NCBI GenBank assembly: GCA_025057015.1
Contig: JANWYG010000007.1
Location: forward strand, 124,001-188,000
Direction: 5' to 3'
From: Blastocatellia bacterium
GTDB taxonomy: Bacteria > Acidobacteriota > Blastocatellia > Chloracidobacteriales > JADJPF01
Length of the DNA: 64,000 nucleotides
Part shown: positions 27,597 to 36,715 of the stretch, one piece after another
How positions within the stretch are numbered: the stretch's first letter is position 1
How the letters are laid out: each line of letters opens with the position of its first letter
Made by a program: the position numbers and the translations under genes
The notes under the pieces: generated by a model
The model's database searches: none
Seen by the model: the letters and a program-made list of their open reading frames with translations, nothing else
What the model was told of the DNA's origin: nothing

Positions 27597-28628
27597 TCAC
27601 TTGAACAGTGGGGTTTCTTGTTGCGACTGAGGTGGTTCGAAGCCTAGGTGTTTGTAAGCAGCAGCGGTTACGACTCTTCCGCGGGGAGTGCGGTTGAGAA
27701 AGCCTATTTGCATCAGATACGGCTCGATGATTTCTTCTATAGCACCCTTTTCGTCGTTAATAGCTGCTGCTAAGGTGTTGATTCCCACTGGACCGCCACT
27801 AAACTTATCCATTATAGTCAACAAATACTTGCGGTCGACCTCATCTAGCCCGTACTTATCTACTTCCATACGATTCAGAGCATCGATAGCAACCTCTAAA
27901 GTAACCTGACCGTCGTGAAGAACTTCAGCTATGTCGCGTACACGTCTAAGCAATCTGTTTGCTATACGAGGCGTACCGCGTGAGCGGCGGGCTATCTCAC
28001 TTGCTCCGGCAGCGTCTATGGCAATACCAAGTATCTTAGCAGAACGAATTACTATCTCGGTCAGGTGGCGTTCTTCATAAAAGTCGAGGTGCAAGTTTAT
28101 CCCAAAACGGCTTCTAAGAGGAGGTGTAACCAGCCCGGCCCGCGTGGTAGCTCCTATCAAAGTGAATTGTGGTAAATCGATCTTGATTGAGCGTGCTGAA
28201 GGCCCTTGGCCTATGATTATGTCAAGCTGATTATCCTCCAGAGCTGAGTAAAGTATCTCTTCAACAGCCGGACTGAGACGATGTATCTCATCGATAAATA
28301 GGACATCGCCTCGCTGTAAGCTAGTCAGGATAGCAGCTAAGTCTCCAGCCTTCTCTATCACCGGTCCGGTAGTCGACTTGATATGCACACCCATTTCGTT
28401 TGCTATGATGTTTGCAAGCGTAGTCTTGCCAAGTCCCGGAGGACCGTGTAACAGACAATGATCTAGCGCCTCGCCACGTCTAAGTGCAGCCTTTATAAAA
28501 ATACCCAGATTATCGGTCACTCGTCCTTGACCTATGTATTCAGAAAGACGCCGAGGTCGTAGAGTAAGCTCTAGCTGTTGCTCTTCGCTGTTTGCGAGAC
28601 CTTTCGAAAGCTCCCGCCTTTTCATCAC
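27597..28628 (-). CDS. ruvB: Holliday junction branch-migration ATPase RuvB
   Basis: Hexameric motor that drives branch migration with RuvA. 343 aa with Walker [14 protein letters not shown], Walker [10 protein letters not shown], sensor [20 protein letters not shown] and the C-terminal winged-helix ([34 protein letters not shown]). Length is typical. It overlaps recR by 4 bp at the end of the dnaX-ybaB-recR run. ruvA and ruvC are not in the window. Confidence 0.98.
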   Translation of the reverse strand: MMKRRELSKGLANSEEQQLELTLRPRRLSEYIGQGRVTDNLGIFIKAALRRGEALDHCLLHGPPGLGKTTLANIIANEMGVHIKSTTGPVIEKAGDLAAILTSLQRGDVLFIDEIHRLSPAVEEILYSALEDNQLDIIIGQGPSARSIKIDLPQFTLIGATTRAGLVTPPLRSRFGINLHLDFYEERHLTEIVIRSAKILGIAIDAAGASEIARRSRGTPRIANRLLRRVRDIAEVLHDGQVTLEVAIDALNRMEVDKYGLDEVDRKYLLTIMDKFSGGPVGINTLAAAINDEKGAIEEIIEPYLMQIGFLNRTPRGRVVTAAAYKHLGFEPPQSQQETPLFK

Positions 28629-29224
28629 ATCTCACGCCTGTTTGCTAATGCTCTATGCATAGTTACTTCGTCAGCGTACTCTATGTCACTACCTACAGGT
28701 AGCCCCATACCTATACGAGTAATCTTGATACCCAGCGGCTTAAGCAACCTGTTAAGATAATTAGCCGTAGCTTCACCTTCGGTAGTCGGATTTGTCGCTA
28801 GTATGACTTCTTCTACCTCTGTCGAACGCAGTCTTTCAAGCAAATTCTTTATCTTCAAATCTTCCGGTCCTATGCCGCGTATAGGCGAGAGTGCACCATG
28901 GAGTACATGGTAAAGGCCGTTATATTCTCTGGTTTTTTCTATAGTGACCAAATTATGAGGTTCCTCGACAACGCAAATGACGCGACGGTCACGCACAGAA
29001 CTGCGGCAATATTTACATGGATCTATATCGGTAACATTGTTGCAACTTGAGCAAAGCCCTATTTTTTCCTTAACCTCTCTGATAGCTGAGACAAGTTGCT
29101 CAACGTCTTCACGTCTTGCCTGTAACAAGTAAAACGCTATACGCTGCGCAGATTTTTGTCCTACTCCAGGCAATCTCTTCAGCTCATCTATCAATCGCGC
29201 CACTGGCTCGGCGTACTCTAGCAC
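28625..29224 (-). CDS. recR: Recombination mediator protein RecR
   Basis: RecFOR-pathway protein that helps load RecA on gapped DNA. 199 aa with an N-terminal helix-hairpin-helix ([20 protein letters not shown]), a zinc finger [16 protein letters not shown], and a Toprim domain ([20 protein letters not shown]). Shares one base with ybaB upstream and 4 bp with ruvB downstream, so the operon is translationally coupled. Confidence 0.98.
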   Translation of the reverse strand: MLEYAEPVARLIDELKRLPGVGQKSAQRIAFYLLQARREDVEQLVSAIREVKEKIGLCSSCNNVTDIDPCKYCRSSVRDRRVICVVEEPHNLVTIEKTREYNGLYHVLHGALSPIRGIGPEDLKIKNLLERLRSTEVEEVILATNPTTEGEATANYLNRLLKPLGIKITRIGMGLPVGSDIEYADEVTMHRALANRREM

Positions 29225-29553
29225 TAGAACAAGCCCCCTAGTCCCAGCATGCCAAGCTGTGCCCTCATAGCCTCTTGAGCCTTCTCGTCAGCTTTGCGGT
29301 TAGCTTCGTTCGTAGCAGCAACTATGAGATCCTGTAACATTTCAACATCACCGTCCTTAATAGCATCCGGATCGATCCTGAGTGCCACCATCTCTTTGAG
29401 CCCAGAAACAGTTACGGTGACGATGCCTCCACCAGCAGATGCTTCAACGCGAATATCTCTGAGGCGTTTTTGTAACTCTTCCTGTTGGCGTTGTACATCT
29501 TTCATCATCTGTTGTAACTGACCTGGATTGAAACCTGGAAACTTCATACTCAC
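29224..29553 (-). CDS. ybaB: YbaB/EbfC nucleoid-associated protein
   Basis: 109-aa DNA-binding protein of the YbaB/EbfC family: Met/Gln-rich N-terminal helix ([20 protein letters not shown]), central [15 protein letters not shown], then [20 protein letters not shown]. It forms tweezer-like dimers on DNA. The gene lies between dnaX and recR, as in most bacteria, and overlaps dnaX by 4 bp. Confidence 0.96.
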   Translation of the reverse strand: MSMKFPGFNPGQLQQMMKDVQRQQEELQKRLRDIRVEASAGGGIVTVTVSGLKEMVALRIDPDAIKDGDVEMLQDLIVAATNEANRKADEKAQEAMRAQLGMLGLGGLF

Positions 29554-31196
29554 TCCTTGTTTTTTACCTCGACTATGTCACCATTAAACTTACGCAGAAG
29601 CATCTCCACCGTAGGATCTTTTATTTCCACTTTGTCAGCTTTATCAGTCTGTTGCTGAACAGCTCCATCTATCAACTTCAGCCGCAGCTCCCTCTTAAAC
29701 AGTTCTTTACAGACTTCAAGAAGCACTCTCTGCTCCGCAATAACTCGCTTTGCCGCTTCAGAACTACTTTTCTCAAACTTTACTAAGAGATACTCCGCTT
29801 CTATGCGTATTTCCTGAGCCTGCTCAAGTGCCGTAAGCAACAGCATCTTCCTGCGTTGCTCTAGAACCTTCTTCAGCTCGTCCACGCCGGCAGTAACTAT
29901 CTTATCATGCGTGCTGGTGGGCACGATAGGTTCTGCTCGAACTGCAGTAGGTGGCTCTATGGCTAAAGCTGTTCTGCTTAGAGGTGGCTCTACTTGCTTC
30001 GTTGCTGAACTAACTGACCAACCAGCAGATTCAGCAACAGCCAGCCCACTCAAGCGACTTTCTAGCGCTTCTAGCCGCTCGACTAGTTCTTCGAGAGAAC
30101 GTAGCCTTGCGGCTTGCGCCAGCCGTATCAAACCTATCTCTAGGTTGTACCTAGGCTGTGTAGAACTGCGCATCTCGTCCTCTATATTCACAAGCAGGCT
30201 AAATAATCTAACCAGATCAGCCAAAGTAAACAGCTCGGCCTGTCGACGATAATTATCTAGCTCATCATCTGACGCAGGCAACAATTCCCTATCGGCACCT
30301 AAAGTTTTCAACACCAATAGATTGCGAAGGTGAACCATCAGGTCACGACACAGTTGCCGTAGGTCATTGCCTGTAGAAGAAGCTTCAGCTACCAGCCTTA
30401 TCAATCGCTGTATATCGGAAGCTGCTAATGCGTCGACGAAAGCAAACAGAGTTTCACGCTTTATTAAGCCAAGGGCTAGCCGGACATCCTCTTGAGAGAT
30501 CTTGCTACCGGCGAAGCTGATGACCTGATCGAGCGCAGACTGAGCATCTCGCATGCTACCCTGTCCAGCCAAAGCGATCATAGTAAGTGCAGCAGGCTCT
30601 ATTTCAAGCTGCTCCGCTTCAGCTATCAGCCGCAATCGCTCCTTGAGTTTCTCTAAGGAGATAGCCCGAAACTCGAAGTGCTGGCACCGAGAAAGAATAG
30701 TTTGGGGAACTTTATGAAGTTCCGTCGTAGCAAGGATGAAGAAGGCGTGCAAGGGAGGTTCTTCAAGAGTCTTAAGTAAAGCGTTAAAAGCGCTAGTAGA
30801 CAGCATGTGAACTTCGTCTATGATAAATATCTTATATCGCTCACGTGCCGGCGCTATATTGATGCTGTTGATAATCACTTCGCGCACGTTATCGACGCCA
30901 GTATTCGAAGCTGCGTCTATCTCCAAAACGTCTATAGAGCTACCTGCTGCAATTTCGACACACGAAGGACACTTATCACAAGGCATCACAGTTACACCGA
31001 CGTGACAGTTAAGTGACTTAGCAAGTATTCTTGCCGTTGACGTCTTACCGCATCCCCTTGGTCCTGAAAAGAGGTAGGCATGGTGTAATCTCAAGCTAGA
31101 GATAGCATTTTGTAAGGTGCGCGTGACAGTCTCTTGACCTACCACATCGTCAAAGCGTTGCGGACGCCATTTGCGGGCTATTACTTGATAGGACAT
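29550..31196 (-). CDS. dnaX: DNA polymerase III subunit gamma/tau
   Basis: Clamp-loader ATPase of the replisome. 548 aa: Walker A GPRGCGKTSTARIL at about 45-58, a four-Cys zinc module near 64-80 (CHVGVTVMPCDKCPSC), DEVHMLS Walker B and ILSRCQHFEFR arginine-finger region. Beyond about residue 370 the tail is variable and charged, consistent with tau functions. I did not find an obvious slippery A-run for a shorter gamma form, but this was not examined exhaustively. Downstream of SRP RNA and upstream of ybaB. Confidence 0.97.
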   Translation of the reverse strand: MSYQVIARKWRPQRFDDVVGQETVTRTLQNAISSLRLHHAYLFSGPRGCGKTSTARILAKSLNCHVGVTVMPCDKCPSCVEIAAGSSIDVLEIDAASNTGVDNVREVIINSINIAPARERYKIFIIDEVHMLSTSAFNALLKTLEEPPLHAFFILATTELHKVPQTILSRCQHFEFRAISLEKLKERLRLIAEAEQLEIEPAALTMIALAGQGSMRDAQSALDQVISFAGSKISQEDVRLALGLIKRETLFAFVDALAASDIQRLIRLVAEASSTGNDLRQLCRDLMVHLRNLLVLKTLGADRELLPASDDELDNYRRQAELFTLADLVRLFSLLVNIEDEMRSSTQPRYNLEIGLIRLAQAARLRSLEELVERLEALESRLSGLAVAESAGWSVSSATKQVEPPLSRTALAIEPPTAVRAEPIVPTSTHDKIVTAGVDELKKVLEQRRKMLLLTALEQAQEIRIEAEYLLVKFEKSSSEAAKRVIAEQRVLLEVCKELFKRELRLKLIDGAVQQQTDKADKVEIKDPTVEMLLRKFNGDIVEVKNKE

Positions 31197-31215
31197 AGTC
31201 AGTCTTTGTCATAGC

Positions 31216-31338
31216 AGCTGTTCGACCAGGCCCCGGGTAGTCGGCAACACACCGCTACGCGCTACCGTTGCTGAGTTCCCCCCCTGGCGGAGTTCACGCT
31301 TTACGGTTGTACCGCGCCGGAGCCTGATCCAACAGCCC
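31216..31338 (-). ncRNA. ffs: Signal recognition particle RNA (4.5S-type, small bacterial SRP RNA)
   Basis: The RNA, read on the minus strand, has a helix-8 tip CCAGG-GGG-GGAA-CUC-AGCAAC that lines up with the universal CAGG-UCC-GGAA-GGA-AGCAGC, keeping the GGAA tetraloop and the AGCA side of the loop bound by Ffh. The preceding segment GUGAACUCCGCC and following GGUAGCG match actinobacterial/Deinococcus-type SRP RNAs. The ends pair: GCUGUU with AACAGC and GAUCAGG with CCUGGUC. Ends are estimated to within a few bases. The position just upstream of dnaX and downstream of a tRNA-Ser is the same as in Bacillus. An 82-codon ORF across it is spurious. Confidence 0.9.
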
Positions 31339-31352
31339 ATGTGACTGGCTGA

Positions 31353-31439
31353 CGGAGAGGGCGGGATTCGAACCCGCGATACGGTTTCCCGTATGCACGC
31401 CTTCCAAGCGTGTGGTTTCAACCACTCACCCACCTCTCC
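31353..31439 (-). tRNA. tRNA-Ser(GGA)
   Basis: 87 nt. The acceptor stem GGAGAGG pairs with CCTCTCC followed by discriminator G at 31353. The anticodon arm is CACGC-TTGGAAG-GCGTG with anticodon GGA, the variable arm is long (ATACGGGAAACCGTAT), and the T arm GCGGG-TTCGAAT-CCCGC is canonical. The long variable arm confirms a serine tRNA. No 3' CCA is encoded. Confidence 0.97.
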
Positions 31440-31522
31440 TAGGTCTTTAATACTCAAGCAGGCCTGATAAAGTAGGCATTATACCAAAGCTTGTCCTCCG
31501 TAACTACCGAAAATGCCCTCAG

Positions 31523-31606
31523 CGGAGGGAGGGGGACTCGAACCCCCAAGCGCATTGCTGCGCGCCGGTTTTCGAAACCGGTGCCTTACCATTAGACTAT
31601 CCCTCC
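31523..31606 (-). tRNA. tRNA-Ser(CGA)
   Basis: 84 nt. The acceptor stem GGAGGGA pairs with TCCCTCC and discriminator G at 31523. The anticodon arm is CCGGT-TTCGAAA-ACCGG with anticodon CGA; the variable arm contains hairpin CGCA-GCAA-TGCG; the T arm is GGGGG-TTCGAGT-CCCCC. The 3' CCA is not encoded. Its 5' end overlaps the tadA tail (31597-31606), so tadA and both tRNAs may share transcription with SRP RNA. Confidence 0.95.
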
Positions 31607-32058
31607 TTACGCCTTCTGGAGATGAAAAAGTTGCGCATCAACGAAGCACAATCCTCTTGCAGTACGCCACCAACCACCTCCAGCCTATGGTTAAGTTCTG
31701 CGTGCCTGCAAATACCAAACCTAGAATCCACAGCACCTGCTTTTTCATCCCTAGCACCATATACGAGCTTGGCTACTCTCGCCCAAACCAAAGCTCCAGC
31801 ACACATAGCACATGGCTCTACGGTAGAGTATAACACAGTGCCAGTTAGCCGATAATTTCCTATTACTTGCGCTGCTTGTCTCAAAGCAACTATCTCGGCA
31901 TGTGCTGTGGGATCGATATCTATGCGAGTTCTGTTATGCCCCTTGGCTAATATCCTGTCTTCAAAGACCAAAACCGCTCCTACTGGAACCTCATCTAATG
32001 ACCGAGCTAAATCGGCCATTTCTAAAGCCACTTTCATATATAGCTCGTCTTTGGTCAA
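31597..32058 (-). CDS. tadA: tRNA-specific adenosine deaminase
   Basis: Deaminates A34 to inosine in tRNA-Arg(ACG). 153 aa with the zinc site HAEIVALRQA (His and catalytic Glu) and PCAMCAGALVWARV (two Cys ligands), and the conserved DEVPVGAVLVFEDR near the N-terminus. Located directly upstream of the Ser-tRNA/SRP RNA/dnaX cluster; tadA, SRP RNA, dnaX, ybaB, recR is also the Bacillus order. The stop codon lies within the tRNA-Ser(CGA) sequence, a 10-bp overlap. Confidence 0.95.
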   Translation of the reverse strand: MTKDELYMKVALEMADLARSLDEVPVGAVLVFEDRILAKGHNRTRIDIDPTAHAEIVALRQAAQVIGNYRLTGTVLYSTVEPCAMCAGALVWARVAKLVYGARDEKAGAVDSRFGICRHAELNHRLEVVGGVLQEDCASLMRNFFISRRRKEG

Positions 32059-32111
32059 GGTCGTAGAGAGTCGGATTTGCTATGGTAGCTACTTAAACAC
32101 ATACTGTCAAG

Positions 32112-32143
32112 AGGGGGAGAGCCTGCCTTTGCAAACTCCCCCT
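32112..32143 (-). terminator. Probable terminator hairpin after TonB-dependent receptor gene
   Basis: AGGGGGAG (32112-32119) pairs perfectly with CTCCCCCT (32136-32143) across a 16-nt loop. It lies 15 bp after the receptor stop codon, on its transcription side. The downstream tract on the minus strand (CTTGACAG) is not U-rich, so it could be a terminator of modest strength or a 3' stabilising hairpin. It also shields tadA from read-through. Confidence 0.6.
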
Positions 32144-32157
32144 TAAAGGCTGTATGG

Positions 32158-35136
32158 CTAAAATTCAAACTGTAGAGCTAGTTGGAACTGACGGTTAGCA
32201 CCGCGAGCCGCACCAGCACTGTTAGTTGGTGCCTTAAAAGCCCTGTTTGGCGTCAACACACCGTTTACAAGCAAAAATTGGTTGGTGTTTATAGCAGTCA
32301 CGTTCGTACGATTAAACAAATTAAATGCCTCAACTATGAGATCTATCTTCGTCGTCTCACTTGTGCGAATTGATTTCTGCAGTCGCATGTCCAGCTGATA
32401 AAACGAAGGGCCAAAAATAGTGTTACGGCCAACAAACGGTACGCGGTCGTTACGAACGTTACCGTCGCCGTTCAGATCAGCGGCTACAGTAGCAGAAAAT
32501 GGTCTTCCAGAACTAGCCGTAAAGATACCGCTTAATGTGTATCCATCAAAGATGGCCTTTGCTACTGAATTGTCAGACCCAAATGCAGTGGCGATATTTA
32601 GGTCATAAAGGCCGCTTAAGACGAAGCGATGACGCACATCGCTCTCACCAGGACCTCGGTCCAGGCCCGGGTTGAGTTGATCAGAGACTACTTTGAAGTC
32701 ATCTACACCTACTACTACCGTCGTAGCATCGGGTTTGTCATCCAGGACCTTCGAGTAAGTGTAAGACATTAAAAACTGCAAGTTGTTTGCATACTTTTTG
32801 GTTAACTGCACCGCCAGACCGTTATAGCTCGATGAAGCCTCGCTTGCAGCTTGCCAAATTCTGTTAAAGTTCGAAAGAGGCCTTATCGGCGAGACTTTGT
32901 TTACCGTGATCGTACCACCACCAGCAACCGGCACAGGTGTAGGTATCGGTCCGCTTAGGTTGATATCGCGCACACGCGGAAGTTTAGTGCCCTTGACAAA
33001 TAGATAGGTTGCTGAAAAACCTATACCTGCAAACAGTTCGCGCTCTATGCCGAGGCTAGCTTGCTGTACGTAGGGCTGCACAAAGTTCGAGTCATAGACG
33101 AAAATGCTAGGCCTAGATGGCGTAACTCCAGAAGGCAACGAATCAAACTTGAAAGGATAGACTATCGGGCCGGTATTAGATGCCGGGAAAAACAGGTTTT
33201 TGATCTGTATACCGTTCTGGGTGATTGCCGTAGTGGTTAATATCGACGGCGTGCGCGAATAGAAGATACCATATCCACCACGTATTACCGTCTTGTCGTC
33301 GGATGTAAGGCTATAGGCAAAGCCTATGCGAGGAGCAAAGTTATTCGTATCTTGGTCGATAGCTCCAGCTGTACGGATGCCCGCTTTTGCTAACTGCGGA
33401 TCAGGATTTACTATGCTTGGCCTTCGTATCATTTGAAGATCATACCGGACACCGTAGTAGAGCTTCAATCGATTAGTAAGCCTCCAGTCATCTTGAACAT
33501 AGAAGGAAAATTCAAAGTTATTCGGCCGTGATATAGCTCCGCTAGTTCCTTCACCAGGAAAAGCCTGCCTGTAACCTCCTGAAGGCCTTCCGTCAGCAAA
33601 ATCGGCAAAGCTGGTAAAGGTATATGAACCAGAAAACAGCCCTGGGAAGAAGTTCAGTATCCGCTCTATATTAAAGTCAACTCCAAACTTGTAAGTGTGC
33701 TTGCCGCGTGTGTAGGACAAACTATCGATAAACTGATACCGGTTGATAGTTGTCTCGCGGGGACTGAAATTATTGCGGCCTATTTGTATTACCTGTATGG
33801 GACCGGCATTTATTACTGCCTCTGGTTTATCACTGTTCGCAAAACCAGGCTGGCTATCTCTGGCGTACTGAACTCGCAGCTCGTTTACTACGCTCGGCGA
33901 GACTATAGTAGTCAGATTTGCCGTTACCGTATGCGTACGGACGTTCGAGTTACCTGTATGCTCGAAGGCAGACGTAGGACCTGCATTTTCCAAATTCTCG
34001 CCGGTGAAACGCTGATAGTTGTATCTCAGCGAGAACTGATTGCTGTTACTAAACCTGTGATCGAGCTTACCCATGTAGACATCTTGATTGAACTTTCTGT
34101 CATACGTGCCGAAGAAAGGCTGCAGTTTTCTAAAACCTTCTTGCGAAGCTGGATCTGACGGTACTGTTACGCCAGCCGGCAAGAAGACAGGATTCGGCTC
34201 GCTATTTCGCTGTCCGTCAAAATTGAAGAAGAAAAACGTTCTGTCTCTGACTACAGGTCCAGAAAACGTAGCGCCGTACTGATAGATACGGTTACGCGGT
34301 TTAGGTCGACGCGCTGCTTTTGCAAAAGGCTCTTCAGCATTCAGCGAACGATCGCGAAAGAATAAAAAGGCATTCCCATGAAAATCATTTGTACCTGACT
34401 TAGTTACGGCATTGATGACTGCCCCGCCGGCACGACCATATTCTGCAGCGTAGGTGTTCGTATTGACCTGAAATTCCCGAATAGCATCTTTAGAAAACTG
34501 ATATGGAGCCCGGCCTGAGCCAGTCCTTCCCAGCGTCTGTCCAAAGAACGTGTTGTTATTATCCGAACCGTCTATCTGGAGGCTATTATTTGTACCCCGT
34601 AGACCACCAAAAGATATATCGCCAGCTCGTGGATCAGGACTTACTCCGGGCGTAAGCAGAATAAACTCCTGAAAATTTCGACCATTGACCGGAAGGTCCT
34701 TAACTGCTCGCTTGCCTACTACCGAGCTGACCTGCGTGCGCGTAGTCTCAACTACAGGGGCATCAGCAGCAATCGTCACCACTTCGCTACCGGCAGAACC
34801 TACCTGCAAAGTCAGATCTAAGGTGACCGTGCGACCAACTTCGACAATTACTCCCTTACGTTCTAGCGGAGCAAAGCCCGAAGCTATCACCTTAATCATA
34901 TACTCGCCCACGCGTAGCGACGAAAACCGATAACGTCCAGCTTCGTCAGTTTGAAACGTACGTTGCTCGCCTGTCTCAGTGCTCACAACATTCACTTCGG
35001 CACCAGCCACTACAGCGCCAGTACTATCAAAAATCACTCCGTCCAAGTTCCCTGAGGCTTGCTGCGCAAGTCCAACTACAGATGCCAATAGGAGAAATAC
35101 TATTGGCATTTTTATATTCTTTAACACACAAAGCAT
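32158..35136 (-). CDS. TonB-dependent outer-membrane receptor with carboxypeptidase-regulatory-like N-terminal domain (Oar-type)
   Basis: 992 aa from the ATG at 35136, preceded by AGGAAGGGGAGACC; an upstream in-frame start 16 codons earlier lacks such a site. A signal peptide ends near QQASG, followed by a beta-sandwich CarboxypepD_reg domain (LDGVIFDSTGAVVAGAEVNV ... ERKGVIVEVG), a plug (DLPVNGRNFQEFILLTPGV), and a long beta-barrel that ends FQLALQFEF with the terminal Phe of outer-membrane proteins. Paralogous receptors of this kind are numerous in Acidobacteriota and are thought to import saccharides or other large substrates. No TonB, ExbB or substrate-specific gene is adjacent. Confidence 0.92.
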   Translation of the reverse strand: MLCVLKNIKMPIVFLLLASVVGLAQQASGNLDGVIFDSTGAVVAGAEVNVVSTETGEQRTFQTDEAGRYRFSSLRVGEYMIKVIASGFAPLERKGVIVEVGRTVTLDLTLQVGSAGSEVVTIAADAPVVETTRTQVSSVVGKRAVKDLPVNGRNFQEFILLTPGVSPDPRAGDISFGGLRGTNNSLQIDGSDNNNTFFGQTLGRTGSGRAPYQFSKDAIREFQVNTNTYAAEYGRAGGAVINAVTKSGTNDFHGNAFLFFRDRSLNAEEPFAKAARRPKPRNRIYQYGATFSGPVVRDRTFFFFNFDGQRNSEPNPVFLPAGVTVPSDPASQEGFRKLQPFFGTYDRKFNQDVYMGKLDHRFSNSNQFSLRYNYQRFTGENLENAGPTSAFEHTGNSNVRTHTVTANLTTIVSPSVVNELRVQYARDSQPGFANSDKPEAVINAGPIQVIQIGRNNFSPRETTINRYQFIDSLSYTRGKHTYKFGVDFNIERILNFFPGLFSGSYTFTSFADFADGRPSGGYRQAFPGEGTSGAISRPNNFEFSFYVQDDWRLTNRLKLYYGVRYDLQMIRRPSIVNPDPQLAKAGIRTAGAIDQDTNNFAPRIGFAYSLTSDDKTVIRGGYGIFYSRTPSILTTTAITQNGIQIKNLFFPASNTGPIVYPFKFDSLPSGVTPSRPSIFVYDSNFVQPYVQQASLGIERELFAGIGFSATYLFVKGTKLPRVRDINLSGPIPTPVPVAGGGTITVNKVSPIRPLSNFNRIWQAASEASSSYNGLAVQLTKKYANNLQFLMSYTYSKVLDDKPDATTVVVGVDDFKVVSDQLNPGLDRGPGESDVRHRFVLSGLYDLNIATAFGSDNSVAKAIFDGYTLSGIFTASSGRPFSATVAADLNGDGNVRNDRVPFVGRNTIFGPSFYQLDMRLQKSIRTSETTKIDLIVEAFNLFNRTNVTAINTNQFLLVNGVLTPNRAFKAPTNSAGAARGANRQFQLALQFEF

Positions 35137-35313
35137 GGTCTCCCCTTCCTGTAAACAGATTGTAAAATAGTCTATAACAAGCACTTAGCTGCTTTTATAC
35201 ATGCAATTTCCAAACCAACTTTATATAGACTGTTCCCAGTAAAACTTAACTATATGTAGACACTGAGGATAAATTCTCTTTGCCGCAAGTAGACTCGGAG
35301 CCTAGCGATACAG

Positions 35314-36597
35314 TTATTTGGATTTTTCCAAAAAAATAGATACGATTTTCTGAAGAGGAGAAGAATTCTCTAGGCAACCCAAGCGGTTCCAGAAGAGCAT
35401 CACCATAGCCCATGCGGCAGCCACCAGGGCAGCTAGACCAGCAGCAGCGATAGTTGCTTGGCGCACGTCTACTCCCCAATCATCCAGAGCTCGTCCTGTA
35501 GCTCCTATAGAGACAGCCACAGCGAGCGTAAGCAAGGCAAACTCGAGAGCAAAAATCCGGCCTCGCATCTTGTCTTGTACCATTTCCTGCAGCATCGTAG
35601 TACTAGACACCCAAAGAACGCTGCCAGTAGCAGCAGCACAAACCAGCGAAGAAATAGCCAGAACAAAAGTCGGCGATACCGCCCATAGAGCAAAGAAGAC
35701 ACTGCGAAGGGTAAATGCCGCAAGCATTAGCTTCAGGGGATTTAGTGCTCGTCTCAAGCAAATAGCCGCAATACTTGCACCAAGCACAGAGCCTAGACCG
35801 TTTGCACCATAGAACAGGCCTACTGAAATAGCACCTTCTTTACCTATTGGAAATACCTTTTGACCATAGACGACTGAAAGTAACCATATAGAGCCACCGG
35901 TAATACATAGACCAGCTTTGACCAGTGTCACAGCAGCAACTCGCAATTGACGGCGCAGGAAGAAGAGTGCTTCCAGGAAAGTCACTTCTTCACTGTCTAC
36001 TCTACGAGAGCTGTCTTGTAAGGCGGGCACGGCAAGCCCCCAAAGCAAAAGAGCAGAAAGCATAAAAGTGGATGCGTCAAGTACGAAAGCTGCCGAGCTC
36101 CCCACTAGTGCTACTAGTAGCCCTCCCAATGCTCCACCAACAGCGAGCATCGTCGACCAAGTGACGCTCATAAGAGCGTTAGCTACTACTATCTCGTGTT
36201 CGTTAGCAAGCCGCGGAAGAAGTGCCGCCCGCGCAGGCTCAAAGAAAGCTGTAACGCAAAATTGCAGTCCTGTAAGCACATACACTACCCAAAGCCGCTC
36301 TGGACTATCGACAAATAAAAAGCCAAAAGGTATGAAGAAACGTATCAGATCGGTAGCTATCAGTATCTTCTTTCGGTCAAACCTATCGGCAACGACGCCA
36401 GTTACTGGAGCAAGCACTATCATAGGCAGCATCTCTATTATGACTAGCAAACCGCTAGCTTGCGCCTTGCCTGAGTACTTAGTGATAAGTTGCATTAGCG
36501 CAACGAAACTCAACCAATCTCCAAGCTCGCTTACTACTTGAGCAAACCAAAGCCGCCTAATACGCGCGTTGCTTTTGAGAAGCCGATAGTAGCTCAT
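35314..36597 (-). CDS. MFS transporter, efflux type
   Basis: 427 aa with about twelve helices. Between helices two and three is GVVADRFDRKKILIATDLIR, the MFS motif A, and the N-terminal MSYYRLLKSNARIRRLWFAQ fits the MFS_3/enterobactin-exporter-like branch. Probably exports a small molecule by proton antiport; substrate unknown. It lies about 175 bp downstream of the TonB receptor start on the same strand and is likely separately transcribed. Confidence 0.85.
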   Translation of the reverse strand: MSYYRLLKSNARIRRLWFAQVVSELGDWLSFVALMQLITKYSGKAQASGLLVIIEMLPMIVLAPVTGVVADRFDRKKILIATDLIRFFIPFGFLFVDSPERLWVVYVLTGLQFCVTAFFEPARAALLPRLANEHEIVVANALMSVTWSTMLAVGGALGGLLVALVGSSAAFVLDASTFMLSALLLWGLAVPALQDSSRRVDSEEVTFLEALFFLRRQLRVAAVTLVKAGLCITGGSIWLLSVVYGQKVFPIGKEGAISVGLFYGANGLGSVLGASIAAICLRRALNPLKLMLAAFTLRSVFFALWAVSPTFVLAISSLVCAAATGSVLWVSSTTMLQEMVQDKMRGRIFALEFALLTLAVAVSIGATGRALDDWGVDVRQATIAAAGLAALVAAAWAMVMLFWNRLGCLENSSPLQKIVSIFLEKSK

Positions 36598-36715
36598 TTA
36601 TTCAAGCTAACTTGCTGATATCCAATTTGCAAGTCTACCAAACTACTTCGTTCATCTCTCAGGCGAATTCTGGTATTCTGAACTGAAATAATTGGAAAAA
36701 TTTTAGGAGAAGACT

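Noticed and set aside
31209-31457. 82-codon minus-strand ORF between tadA and dnaX
   Set aside because: It runs through tRNA-Ser(GGA) and the SRP RNA; its RVRIPPSP-like peptide is the usual false translation of a serine tRNA.
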